Positions 1-6,348 of a stretch of 8,071 nt of DNA are shown piece after piece. The notes below the pieces were generated by a model that saw nothing but the letters and a program-made list of their open reading frames with translations, was not told the origin of the DNA and did not search any database. This stretch comes from Desulfobacterales bacterium (GTDB lineage: Bacteria > Desulfobacterota > Desulfobacteria > Desulfobacterales > Desulfobacteraceae). A program made the position numbers and the translations under genes. Numbering within the stretch: the first letter of the stretch is position 1; every line of letters begins with the position of its first letter. The stretch is taken from the NCBI GenBank assembly GCA_022361095.1, contig JAKSBO010000359.1, positions 1 through 8,071 of the forward strand, in the 5' to 3' direction.

Positions 1-440
1 ATTTGATCTTTTTCTTCTTTTAAAAGCAGCTGCTGGTGTGAGTAAGGGCTGCCTTGGAGTATCAGCTGCATCCCTTCTTTTCTTTCATTGTTAATAACAA
101 TAGGCGCCATAAAATTTGCCGTCATATCTTCGGGTTTGCCTTTGGGAATGGTGATGATAACAAAACAGGAGAGTTCTTCTTTTCCAAATTCCCATTTAAT
201 CGTCTTATCAAAATCCTTAACCGATAGTGTGTACTCCGGGTAAAAACGAAGGGGGTCCATGATCACAAATGCCAGATTCGGGTCATCCACGCATTGAAAC
301 AGATAAAAAGGAGCGGTATCCTTTTTTTCAAGAATAACATATCGTTCCTGCTGCTTGAATCCGGGAATACCATCCGGCATATTGATGATTTTATCATCAT
401 CAATACTGACTTCGCCGAATTGCCTTGTATTAATCTTCAT
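1..440 (-). CDS. fliW: Flagellar assembly factor FliW (3' end cut by window edge)
   Basis: FliW is a cytoplasmic protein that binds either flagellin or CsrA. When flagellin is secreted, freed FliW captures CsrA and relieves repression of flagellin translation. The sequence shows 146 codons from the ATG at 438-440 with no stop before the edge; the family is usually about 150 residues, so only a few are missing. Family hallmarks are visible: FGEVSIDDDKIINMPDGIPGF at residues 8-28, then PFYLFQCVDDPNLAFVIMDP, then NFMAPIVINNERKEGMQLIL. The ATG lies 6 bases after the csrA stop, so the two are surely cotranscribed and probably translationally coupled. The ribosome site is poor: AAAAGG ends only 2 bases from the ATG, and AAGGAG lies 15 bases upstream inside csrA. 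The identification is firm from sequence and context. Confidence 0.95.
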   Translation of the reverse strand, partial: MKINTRQFGEVSIDDDKIINMPDGIPGFKQQERYVILEKKDTAPFYLFQCVDDPNLAFVIMDPLRFYPEYTLSVKDFDKTIKWEFGKEELSCFVIITIPKGKPEDMTANFMAPIVINNERKEGMQLILQGSPYSHQQLLLKEEKDQ

Positions 441-446
441 TACCTT

Positions 447-695
447 TTATTCAGACTCCTTGTCGTTATTACCAATGAGTTTGGCTGCCCTTGCAATATC
501 AATGTTATCCGGCTTTTGGGAGGAGAGTATATTTTCCTTTTGGATGGCGTCAAACACCTCCTGTCGCAGAACCGATATTTCCCTGGGCGCATCAATACCT
601 ATCCGAATACTGTTTTTGCCGGTTTCAATCACTTTTACGATGATATCATTGGCAATGACGATACTTTCACCGACTTTTCGTGTTAGAATAAGCAT
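447..695 (-). CDS. csrA: Carbon storage regulator CsrA, RNA-binding translational repressor
   Basis: CsrA is a dimeric RNA-binding protein that blocks translation by binding GGA motifs in leaders. Beside fliW its expected main target is flagellin mRNA. The 82-residue product starts MLILTRKVGESIVI and continues GIDAPREISVLRQEV, the standard CsrA core. The RNA-contacting R6 and R44 are present. N55 is also kept (QKEN, residues 52-55); that position matters for FliW binding in Bacillus subtilis CsrA. The tail after about residue 60 is longer than in E. coli CsrA (61 residues), as is common in FliW-containing bacteria. The start is fixed by the family N-terminus, although no good Shine-Dalgarno sits before it; a GGA at 711-713 lies about 15 bases upstream. 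It has its own promoter-like sequence at 807-835 and is followed directly by fliW. Confidence 0.97.
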   Translation of the reverse strand: MLILTRKVGESIVIANDIIVKVIETGKNSIRIGIDAPREISVLRQEVFDAIQKENILSSQKPDNIDIARAAKLIGNNDKESE

Positions 696-710
696 AGACG
701 TAATAAATAA

Positions 711-713
711 TCC
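711..713 (-). promoter_or_regulatory. Candidate CsrA-binding GGA in the csrA leader
   Basis: The csrA leader contains GATGGATTA, with the GGA core on the complement of 711-713, where a ribosome site would be expected to act, about 15 bases before the ATG. It matches the A-N-GGA core that CsrA recognises. No stronger Shine-Dalgarno is present. Autorepression of csrA is a reasonable inference, but a three-base core is common by chance. Confidence 0.3.
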
Positions 714-797
714 ATCAGGCTGACATTTATAATTTAGCAGTTGAATTCAAGAAGGCCTTACAGGCCGTCAGAATTGATTTTTAATTTTATAACCGGC

Positions 798-820
798 CAT
801 ATGATTGTTATAATCATATG
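798..820. promoter_or_regulatory. Perfect 9+9 inverted repeat overlapping the csrA -10 box (putative operator)
   Basis: CATATGATT at 798-806 is repeated in inverted form as AATCATATG at 812-820, with a 5-base GTTAT centre that forms most of the -10 hexamer. The arrangement is that of an operator for a dimeric repressor covering the -10 region and start site. No regulator can be named from the sequence. The AT-rich repeat could instead be a coincidence or a small RNA hairpin at the transcript start. Confidence 0.45.
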
Positions 821-835
821 TGACATCAGAGTCAA
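807..835 (-). promoter_or_regulatory. Sigma-70-type promoter for csrA-fliW
   Basis: Reading the minus strand, TTGACT (complement of 830-835) is followed after exactly 17 bases by TATAAC (complement of 807-812). Each hexamer matches the housekeeping consensus at five of six positions with ideal spacing. Transcription would start near 800, giving a leader of about 105 bases before csrA. The promoter sits just downstream of the large palindrome, so csrA-fliW can be expressed independently of the flg operon. It overlaps an inverted repeat at 798-820. Confidence 0.6.
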
Positions 836-848
836 CCTTGATGGCGTT

Positions 849-957
849 GTAAAACGTCTCCGCCTACAAGGCATGGTGCCTGATCAGACGTTCGGAATAC
901 CATATGTATGCCTTCGACCCTGGTCAGGCACCATGCCTTGTAGGCGAAGATTTTTAC
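849..957. repeat. 109-base imperfect palindrome with nested hairpins (MITE/REP-like, possible bidirectional terminator)
   Basis: Arms 861-886 and 921-946 are reverse complements at 25 of 26 positions. Pairing continues outward imperfectly to GTAAAA (849-854) and TTTTAC (952-957), and inward through partly matching sequence to a CATAT centre near 900. Each arm contains its own small hairpin: AGGCA-TGG-TGCCT on the left, AGGCA-CCA-TGCCT on the right. T tracts flank the stem in both directions (951-955 on plus; four T's, the complement of 851-854, on minus), so it could end transcription from flgN. The size, near-identical arms and absence of coding sequence resemble a miniature inverted-repeat element or REP-type structure. 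No target duplication was found at its ends. Confidence 0.7.
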
Positions 958-985
958 TTAGCCTTCTGTTAAACTTTTTACGGGG

Positions 986-1013
986 TTATCAGCCTTGTTC
1001 CTGTTCCGATTTT
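986..1013 (-). promoter_or_regulatory. Weak candidate sigma-28 (FliA) promoter after flgN
   Basis: On the minus strand GCTGATAA (complement of 986-993) matches seven of eight positions of the flagellar sigma-28 -10 element GCCGATAA. The -35 side is poor: at the expected 15-base spacing it reads AAAT, while TAAA occurs only at 18 bases. If used, it would transcribe through the large palindrome toward csrA. I rate it a weak match. Confidence 0.22.
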
Positions 1014-1035
1014 TAAAAGACCGATGCGGGGCCTG

Positions 1036-1551
1036 CTATACCTGGGCCATGAACAGGCTGTTGTCTTTTCTTTTTCGGGGTACCATTCCTTTGCCGGTGT
1101 ACTGCGCCTGGGCAACGTTATTGCCAATCAAATCCATGATGTTATCCACAACAGACAGATGCTTTTCAACTTGAATCTGATTGGACTTTATAAAATGGGC
1201 CGCGATCTCTTTTTCTTTATCAATGTTGCGCTTGAGCTCTCTTATATCACGTTTGTGTTTGTTGGGCAGCGGGAGGGCATATATCAGTTCGGTCAGGGAG
1301 AATGACTCTGTTTTTATATCTATTTTTTTTCCCCTGGCGGAAAAGTGATTTTGGGATGCAGCAAGAATGTTACTTTGCAATGTCTCGATTTTTCCGGCAA
1401 GCTTTTTCTTGGCCCGGGTTGTCTCCCATATCATGCCAAGGTCAATGGTTCCGATCGCCTTTTTTTCAACCTTTAATATCTGGTGCAGCTCCTGGTAGCA
1501 GGCAAGTTTTTCCTTGAGCAATATTTGGATACTGTCGGCAGCTTTTTCCAT
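1036..1551 (-). CDS. flgN: FlgN-like flagellar export chaperone
   Basis: FlgN proteins are cytoplasmic helical chaperones that bind the hook-filament junction proteins FlgK and FlgL and deliver them to the export gate. The 171-residue product begins MEKAADSIQILLKEKLACYQ and is almost entirely charged and helical. It has the heptad-like pattern of the FlgN fold: an N-terminal pair of helices with E-L-H-Q-I-L-K-V-E-K-K-A, then lysine-rich coiled coil. The start at 1551 is preferred because GGGAG precedes it by 9 bases and the family alignment begins here. The frame stays open upstream to 1713, but that stretch carries a sigma-54 promoter and does not look conserved. It is separated from flgJ by 183 bases. 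Identification rests on helical pattern and position, since FlgN sequences are poorly conserved. Its usual clients are not next to it. Confidence 0.72.
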   Translation of the reverse strand: MEKAADSIQILLKEKLACYQELHQILKVEKKAIGTIDLGMIWETTRAKKKLAGKIETLQSNILAASQNHFSARGKKIDIKTESFSLTELIYALPLPNKHKRDIRELKRNIDKEKEIAAHFIKSNQIQVEKHLSVVDNIMDLIGNNVAQAQYTGKGMVPRKRKDNSLFMAQV

Positions 1552-1734
1552 GTCTCTTCTCCCTGTCATGTTAATGTCAAATCGGGCATTACGTTGTTTC
1601 AGAACAGACTCAATCCATAACACAAAGAAATATTTTCCGGTTTTTGTGGTTATGTAGATATAAAAAGCAACTATTATGCCATGATCCGGCACAAACCATA
1701 GGGTCTGATACAATCACGATTTATCAACAGGCTG
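1552..1734 (-). other. Spacer and leader between flgJ and flgN
   Basis: This 183-base gap breaks an otherwise tight gene series. It holds the sigma-54 promoter at 1666-1681 and an expected leader of about 104 bases before flgN. No clear terminator was found after flgJ, so read-through from the flg operon is possible. Confidence 0.6.
1666..1681 (-). promoter_or_regulatory. Sigma-54 promoter for flgN
   Basis: The minus strand reads TGGCATAATAGTTGCT, matching the -24/-12 consensus TGGCAC-N5-TTGCA with the required ten bases between GG and GC. The start site should be near 1655. Sigma-54 with an enhancer-binding activator commonly drives middle (hook/rod) flagellar genes. The site makes flgN a separate transcription unit from flgF-flgJ. 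Confidence 0.78.
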
Positions 1735-2043
1735 TCAAACGTCCCCCTGGAGCTGTCGATATAAAAATTCCTTGAATCCGGTGACGTGGCCTCCCTGGGA
1801 TAAATTATCCGTTAAATACTGGTCATGCATAGACTGGTAGATATCAGACGCATTGCTTTCGGGTAAAAGACTGTCACCGGGCAGGGTGTCCCTCATGCGC
1901 TTCATCAAGGTATCAAGCATCAGTGCCTCAAACCCCTGGCAGGCTTTTTCAAGGTCTTTTTCCCGCTGGAGCTGCCGGGCCGTATCCGTGGTATCCATGG
2001 TATCCGTCACAGGCGCCAGAGCACCGGGCATTTGAATTGACAT
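1735..2043 (-). CDS. flgJ: FlgJ rod-binding protein, single-domain form without muramidase
   Basis: FlgJ caps and promotes assembly of the rod in the periplasm. The 102-residue product shows the rod-binding core, with ACQGFEALMLDTLMKRMRDT at residues 34-53 and GHVTGFKEFLYRQL near the end. In E. coli and Salmonella FlgJ has about 313 residues, with a C-terminal peptidoglycan hydrolase domain; here only the N-terminal half exists. This short form is common outside the enterics and need not be a truncation; another hydrolase would open the wall. The start at 2043 is chosen because AGGAGG lies 6 bases upstream and overlaps the flgI stop codon. An earlier in-frame TTG at 2067 lies inside flgI and is unlikely. 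It is the last gene of the tight operon. Confidence 0.88.
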   Translation of the reverse strand: MSIQMPGALAPVTDTMDTTDTARQLQREKDLEKACQGFEALMLDTLMKRMRDTLPGDSLLPESNASDIYQSMHDQYLTDNLSQGGHVTGFKEFLYRQLQGDV

Positions 2044-2056
2044 ACGTTTCCTCCTA
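2044..2056 (-). promoter_or_regulatory. Ribosome site of flgJ overlapping the flgI stop codon
   Basis: On the minus strand the flgI stop TAG is part of TAGGAGG, and the flgJ ATG follows after 6 bases. This decides the flgJ start (2043 rather than the TTG at 2067) and implies coupled translation of the P-ring and rod-cap genes. Confidence 0.75.
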
Positions 2057-3079
2057 AATAATCTCAAGGGTGGCCTGTAATGCCCCGGCGGCCTTGATAC
2101 TTTCCAGAATACTGATCAGATCCCTGGGCCGTACCCCTAGAGAGTTCAGCCCATTCACAAGCTCCCCAATGGTAGATGTGCCGGGCAGTTCCATTATATA
2201 CTCTGGGTTCTGCCCCTGAATCATCACGTTCAGATCCCCATGGGCTACGGCCACATTTGAAATGGTCACCTCATTGCCGATCACCACAGTGCCGGTTTTT
2301 TCATTGATCACAACCTTGGCAATGGTGTCCGGGACCACCGAGAGCCCTTCCACGTCGGCTATAAATTCGGCTACATGCTCCTGCTGCATGGATTCGGGCA
2401 CATTCAGCCGGATTGAGCCTGCATCAATTATTTTTGCAATCCCTTCCCCTAAAGCGGCATTGATGGTGTCCCCAACCCGCCGGGCCGTGGTGAAATCCGG
2501 CCGGAAAAGGGAGAGGGTCAAATTCTTTTTGCCTTTCAGTTTAAAGGGAATTTCTCGTTCCACTGTTGCCCCGTTGATAATCCGGGCAGTGAGAAGATGG
2601 CTGTTCCGATCGTTCATGCCGGCGGGAATTGCAAGGCTGATTGCCCCCTGGGCAATGGCATAAACATTACCGTCAATCCCTTTGAGGGGCATCATTAAAA
2701 GTGTTCCGCCTTTAAGGCTTGTGGCGTCACCCAATGACGACACCGTGATATCAATGCGGTCACCGATCCGGGCAAAGGGCGGAATATTTGCCGTGGCCAT
2801 GACGGCCGCCACATTCTTCACTTTGATCTGGCTTTTGTCAAAATGAAGGTTCATCTTTTTAAGCATATTGGTCAAAGACTGGCGGGTAAACAGAATGTTA
2901 TTATTATCGCCGGTGCCGTCCAGCCCCACCACCAGGCCGTATCCGGTGAGCTGATTGGAACGGACCCCCTGGATGGCGGCCATGTCCTTGATCCGGGTGG
3001 CCATGGCAGGCACCGAAAAGGAGAGCAGACCCAGCATGGTCACTATACCGATCATTATTTGTTTTAACCGCATGTTCAT
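2054..3079 (-). CDS. flgI: FlgI flagellar P-ring protein precursor
   Basis: FlgI polymerises into the P ring around the distal rod in the periplasm, with help from FlgA. The 341-residue product has a signal peptide: MNMRLKQ, a hydrophobic core, then SVPAMA with cleavage expected after residue 27. The mature start TRIKDMAAIQGVRSNQLTG is followed by YGLVVGLDGTGD (residues 47-58), the most conserved part of FlgI. The C-terminal GVRPRDLISILESIKAAGALQA is also typical. Length agrees with the family (about 340-370). The start at 3079 is chosen because AGGAG (complement of 3088-3092) precedes it by 8 bases; an in-frame TTG at 3106 would put extra residues before the signal peptide. Gaps are 30 bases after flgH and 10 bases before flgJ. 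Confidence 0.97.
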   Translation of the reverse strand: MNMRLKQIMIGIVTMLGLLSFSVPAMATRIKDMAAIQGVRSNQLTGYGLVVGLDGTGDNNNILFTRQSLTNMLKKMNLHFDKSQIKVKNVAAVMATANIPPFARIGDRIDITVSSLGDATSLKGGTLLMMPLKGIDGNVYAIAQGAISLAIPAGMNDRNSHLLTARIINGATVEREIPFKLKGKKNLTLSLFRPDFTTARRVGDTINAALGEGIAKIIDAGSIRLNVPESMQQEHVAEFIADVEGLSVVPDTIAKVVINEKTGTVVIGNEVTISNVAVAHGDLNVMIQGQNPEYIMELPGTSTIGELVNGLNSLGVRPRDLISILESIKAAGALQATLEII

Positions 3080-3109
3080 GATGCCCGCTCCTTTTTTAAT
3101 TCCCAACAG

Positions 3110-3838
3110 TTACCAGGGCCAGATATTATCAATGATTCGTGTCCCCCAGCCCGGCTTCTGTTTGTCGGCAAGGGCGCCCTTGCCGTAGTATTCAATGCGC
3201 GAGTCGGCTAAAGAGGTGGATGCCACCCGGTTGTCCGAATCAATATCGTCGGGTCTCACAATCCCTGAAACCATGATGTACTGGACTTCATTGTCCACTT
3301 TCATGGCCCTGCGCCCGAAGATGCTTAAGTTCCCGTTGGGCATGACTTCGGTCACCCGGGCTGCAATAGAGGCCGTGACCTGGCCTGACCTGTCACTTGT
3401 GGCTTCGCCTTTGGTGGAATTTTGAAAGTCTGTGTCAATGAGTTTGCCACCGACAGTACCGCCAAGATTCGTCACTTTTCCAAAGGCATTCAACGTCGGA
3501 ACCCCCACCGACATACTGGTTGTCCGTTTACCCTCGGAATTGACCTCCATCTCGGAAGAGGCATTCTCCACAATGTCCACGATAACCGTGTCTCCGATAT
3601 AAGCCGCCTTGGTGTCGTCCAGCAGGAACCTGTTCTGGGCCGTCCAAAGAGAGCCCTCCGCAGGCTTGGCTATGGTGTATTGAGGCTGTACGGCGGGTGC
3701 AGGCATTGCGTCCTGGGGAATAACACTCATGGATGATTCTCCGCTGCCGGACATACAGCCGGTAACTGTTGCCGTCATAAGAAGCAGTAAACATGCCAAC
3801 GCCTCTTGTTTTAGTAATTTTTTTTGAATTGAACGCAT
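3110..3838 (-). CDS. flgH: FlgH flagellar L-ring lipoprotein precursor
   Basis: FlgH is the outer-membrane lipoprotein that forms the L ring. The 242-residue product starts with a basic, hydrophobic signal ending in VTGC, a lipobox with lipidated C28. Family motifs follow: EGSLWTAQNRFLLDDTKAAYIGDTVIVDI near residues 60-90, ASIAARVTEVMPNGNLSIFGRR in the middle, and the C-terminal GKGALADKQKPGWGTRIIDNIWPW. Length fits the family (about 220-250). The start at 3838 has GGGAGG upstream at good spacing and lies 14 bases after the flgA stop. Its presence shows the organism has an outer membrane. Confidence 0.97.
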   Translation of the reverse strand: MRSIQKKLLKQEALACLLLLMTATVTGCMSGSGESSMSVIPQDAMPAPAVQPQYTIAKPAEGSLWTAQNRFLLDDTKAAYIGDTVIVDIVENASSEMEVNSEGKRTTSMSVGVPTLNAFGKVTNLGGTVGGKLIDTDFQNSTKGEATSDRSGQVTASIAARVTEVMPNGNLSIFGRRAMKVDNEVQYIMVSGIVRPDDIDSDNRVASTSLADSRIEYYGKGALADKQKPGWGTRIIDNIWPW

Positions 3839-3852
3839 ACCAGCCCTCCCGG

Positions 3853-4851
3853 CTAAAAAACAACTTCCACAGCGCCGTCTGAAGTAACAAGACCGCGTAC
3901 CAGTTTTCCCGATGTTAAATTCTGCACTGTCACAGGTTGTCCCGGATACCCGTCTTCCTTACAGATACCCAACGTTACAATGGATAAACGGTTTTTTTGG
4001 GCCGTCAGTTTTATCACGGCACCTTTTTCAATGGCCGGGGCCTGTTTGAACGCTCTTTGGGTAATGCATTCCCCTTTGTCAATGTTCCGGGTTACCATCA
4101 TGCCGATGACCTGATCAACCGAAGTTATTAGATCCCTGTGCCGTCCGAATAGGTCCATATCCCGGAGGGTAACATCGGCCGGGGTAATGGTCTGGCCTCT
4201 TTTCAGGCGTGTTGCCGCGACAACTGCAGGTTTGATCTGTGACAGGCGCCCCGTGACCGTCAACCGGTCCTGTTTGACGCCGTTCACCCAAACTTCGGCA
4301 TGGACAGAAAGGCGGTCATTGTCTGAAGGGGTATAGCGTGGGTCAAATACCAGGGATAAATCACCCTGGGGATAGGGTTCGATCCCACGGACCCTGAACG
4401 CAATCAGCTTGAATTGCCCCTTTGGAAAAAATTTAGTTAAAAATTGACGAAGCGCCTTTTCCACATATGACGGGGTAAGTTCTTGGCCGGCGCGTTTGAT
4501 AAATATCCGTTTAGGCACCTGAATATTGATGTCATAGTCATTCAAGCCCATGGCATTGATTGAGGCTGTAATCCTTTCGCCCGAAAGCTGTTTCATTCGT
4601 CCGGCCCGGGGTGATTTTCCAAGGTCAATACGTATCAGTTCCTCTTTGAAAAAATCAGGCGCTGTTATATTGGCAATCTCTCCTAAATATATAACAGGGC
4701 TTGTCACTTCTGCCGTCCGGTCAATTTTAATAACAATTTTTTCCGGGGTTAAAGCCTTTGCCGGTAAATTGAAGAGGAGTATGCAGATCAAGCAGGATAC
4801 TGCCGTCGGATATTTTTTATAATTTATATGGGTATTCATGGCGGTATCCAT
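3853..4851 (-). CDS. flgA: FlgA, periplasmic chaperone for P-ring assembly
   Basis: FlgA helps FlgI assemble into the P ring. The 332-residue product has an N-terminal signal (hydrophobic stretch at about residues 16-30, likely cleavage after AKA at 31-33). A poorly conserved middle follows, then the C-terminal SAF-type module from about residue 210: VVAATRLKRGQTITPADV, DQVIGMMVTRNIDKGECIT, and a final beta-rich part ending PGQPVTVQNLTSGKLVRGLV. That order is diagnostic for FlgA. Start choice is uncertain: ATG at 4851 lies 9 bases after the flgG stop, and a second in-frame ATG at 4839 would also leave a complete signal peptide. Neither has a strong ribosome site, so translation may be coupled to flgG. 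Confidence 0.95.
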   Translation of the reverse strand: MDTAMNTHINYKKYPTAVSCLICILLFNLPAKALTPEKIVIKIDRTAEVTSPVIYLGEIANITAPDFFKEELIRIDLGKSPRAGRMKQLSGERITASINAMGLNDYDINIQVPKRIFIKRAGQELTPSYVEKALRQFLTKFFPKGQFKLIAFRVRGIEPYPQGDLSLVFDPRYTPSDNDRLSVHAEVWVNGVKQDRLTVTGRLSQIKPAVVAATRLKRGQTITPADVTLRDMDLFGRHRDLITSVDQVIGMMVTRNIDKGECITQRAFKQAPAIEKGAVIKLTAQKNRLSIVTLGICKEDGYPGQPVTVQNLTSGKLVRGLVTSDGAVEVVF

Positions 4852-4860
4852 TCAAAATAT

Positions 4861-5643
4861 TTAAGATTTCAACTGGACGGCGGTTCCCAGCATACTCTCG
4901 GCCGTGGTGATGGATTTTGAATTGGCCTCATAGGTGCGCTGGCCTGAAATCAGACCGACCATCTCCTCCACAACATCCACGTTGGACCCTTCAATGTAGT
5001 AGTTTAACACGGTTCCAGCCCCGTCCTCTCCCGGTGTATTTTCCTGTGGGGCGCCTGAACCTTCGGTCTCCCTGAACAGGTTGCCGCCCGCAGCATATAG
5101 TCCGGCGGGATTTACAAAGGTCGTTATCAGAACCTGCTCGGTTGCCAGAATGGTATCATCGTCGGCAAATATGGTCAGGGTGCCGTCATCGTCCAGGGTG
5201 ATCGTAACAGCCTCCGCAGGAATGGTGATCTCGGGCTGAAGACGGTCCCCTGCCTGGGAGGTGATGTACCCCTCACTGTCCAGGGAAAAGTCGCCGGCCC
5301 GGGTATACATATCCTCATCCCCGTGCAGGACTCTGAAAAATCCTTCCCCCTGAATTGCAAAATCCAGATGATTATCCGTCTGGATAGGATCGCCCTGGGT
5401 AAATATTTTCTGAATACCCGCCGAGTTCACGCCCATACCCACCTGAATACCGGTCGGCACCTGTCCGCCGCCGGGAGTTGTCTGCCCTGCGACCCGCTGG
5501 GTCATATACATTAAATCCTCAAATGCTGCCCGGGATTTTTTAAACCCGGTGGTGGAAGAGTTTGCCAGGTTATTGGAGGTAACGCCAATCTGGGTATCCT
5601 GGGCCATCATTCCCGTGGCTGCCGACCAAAGTGCCCGTATCAT
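4861..5643 (-). CDS. flgG: FlgG flagellar distal rod protein
   Basis: FlgG forms the distal rod that crosses the P and L rings. The 260-residue product has the usual family length (about 260). It starts MIRALWSAATGMMAQ and carries the flagellar rod/hook signature SNNLANSSTTGFKKS at residues 23-37. IQTDNHLDFAIQGEGFF follows, and the C-terminal EGSNVDVVEEMVGLISGQRTYEANSKSI ends the protein in the D0 helix. AGGAG sits 7 bases before the ATG, overlapping the end of flgF, whose stop is 12 bases upstream. The central domain is rich in Asp and Glu (for example TLDDDGTLTIFADDD), a variable surface part. Confidence 0.97.
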   Translation of the reverse strand: MIRALWSAATGMMAQDTQIGVTSNNLANSSTTGFKKSRAAFEDLMYMTQRVAGQTTPGGGQVPTGIQVGMGVNSAGIQKIFTQGDPIQTDNHLDFAIQGEGFFRVLHGDEDMYTRAGDFSLDSEGYITSQAGDRLQPEITIPAEAVTITLDDDGTLTIFADDDTILATEQVLITTFVNPAGLYAAGGNLFRETEGSGAPQENTPGEDGAGTVLNYYIEGSNVDVVEEMVGLISGQRTYEANSKSITTAESMLGTAVQLKS

Positions 5644-5655
5644 AAATTGACTCCT

Positions 5656-6348
5656 TTAGCTAAATTGTCCGACTTCATTAATTGCCTTTGAATCGATTTC
5701 ATCAAATGTTTTCATGGATTTGGTGTACGTCTCAAACATCCGCTGATAATCAATCATTTTCGCCATTTCCTCTACGACCTGAACATTGGCCTGCTCAAGG
5801 GACCCGGCTTCAACCCTGACATTTTCAAGGGGAACTTCATCTGTGGTATCTCCGGTATAGACAAACAGATTATCCCCGGTTTTCTCAAGTCTCTCCATAT
5901 TCTCAAAGGAGACCACATCAAGGGTATCCAACAGCGCATTATTTAAAAAAATCTGCCCGTATTCATTAATATTAACACTTGTATTCGGGTCCACCGTATC
6001 CAAAAAAATAGCTCCGCCTTCACCCATGACGGGATTGCCGCTTTTATCCACAAGAATACCTTCACTGCTCAAAGAAAAATTACCGTTTCGCGTGTACTTA
6101 ATACCGTCAGGGGTTTCCACTTTGAAAAGACCCTGGGGACCCAATGCCACATCCAGAGGGTTATCGGTTTTTATCACACTTCCCTGGGTGAAATCCTGAT
6201 CTACCCGGGCCCTGAACGCCTTGTCAAAACTGACGAAATCTTTTTTAAACCCGATGCTGGACGCATTGGCCAGGTTATTGGAGACTGCTTCTAATTTTCG
6301 TTCCTGCCTTAACCCGCCCTGGGTCGGCCGTGTCATTTCAAGAATCAT
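5656..6348 (-). CDS. flgF: FlgF flagellar proximal/distal rod protein, first gene of the flg operon
   Basis: FlgF is a rod component placed beneath FlgG. The 230-residue product has the rod signature VSNNLANASSIGFKKD at residues 22-37, IKTDNPLDVALGPQGLFKV in the middle and a C-terminal helix with EQANVQVVEEMAKMIDYQRMFETY. It is shorter than FlgG and starts with MILEMTRPTQGGLRQERKL rather than the usual FlgF start. Immediate pairing with flgG and the size support FlgF over FlgG. GGAG lies 11 bases before the chosen ATG, rather far; a second ATG at residue 5 would be farther still. A sigma-54 promoter lies about 80-100 bases upstream and should drive flgFGAHIJ. Confidence 0.93.
   Translation of the reverse strand: MILEMTRPTQGGLRQERKLEAVSNNLANASSIGFKKDFVSFDKAFRARVDQDFTQGSVIKTDNPLDVALGPQGLFKVETPDGIKYTRNGNFSLSSEGILVDKSGNPVMGEGGAIFLDTVDPNTSVNINEYGQIFLNNALLDTLDVVSFENMERLEKTGDNLFVYTGDTTDEVPLENVRVEAGSLEQANVQVVEEMAKMIDYQRMFETYTKSMKTFDEIDSKAINEVGQFS

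Larger units (their letters stand above)
696..1035. other. Intergenic region between flgN and csrA, rich in inverted repeats
   Basis: This 340-base stretch has no credible gene on either strand. In minus-strand order it holds a weak flagellar sigma-28-like box (986-993), a 109-base imperfect palindrome (849-957), a sigma-70-like promoter (807-835) with an overlapping inverted repeat (798-820), a small GGCCT/AGGCC hairpin (754-766) and a perfect decamer palindrome TTGAATTCAA (741-750). The csrA leader would run from about 800 to 696. In comparable flagellar clusters flgK and flgL often lie here; no remnant of them was recognised. Confidence 0.8.

Noticed and set aside
294..723. Plus-strand open frames antisense to csrA and fliW
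   Set aside because: They are mirror frames of two firmly identified minus-strand genes and show no ribosome site or family match.
849..957. Integron attC site
   Set aside because: No RYYYAAC/GTTRRRY core sites flank the hairpin, and the neighbouring genes are not cassette-like.
1552..1713. Longer N-terminus for FlgN, open in frame up to 1713
   Set aside because: The extra residues look unlike the chaperone family, cover a sigma-54 promoter, and the start at 1551 has its own GGGAG.
3080..3106. TTG start for FlgI at 3106
   Set aside because: It would add nine residues before a complete signal peptide; the ATG at 3079 has AGGAG 8 bases upstream.
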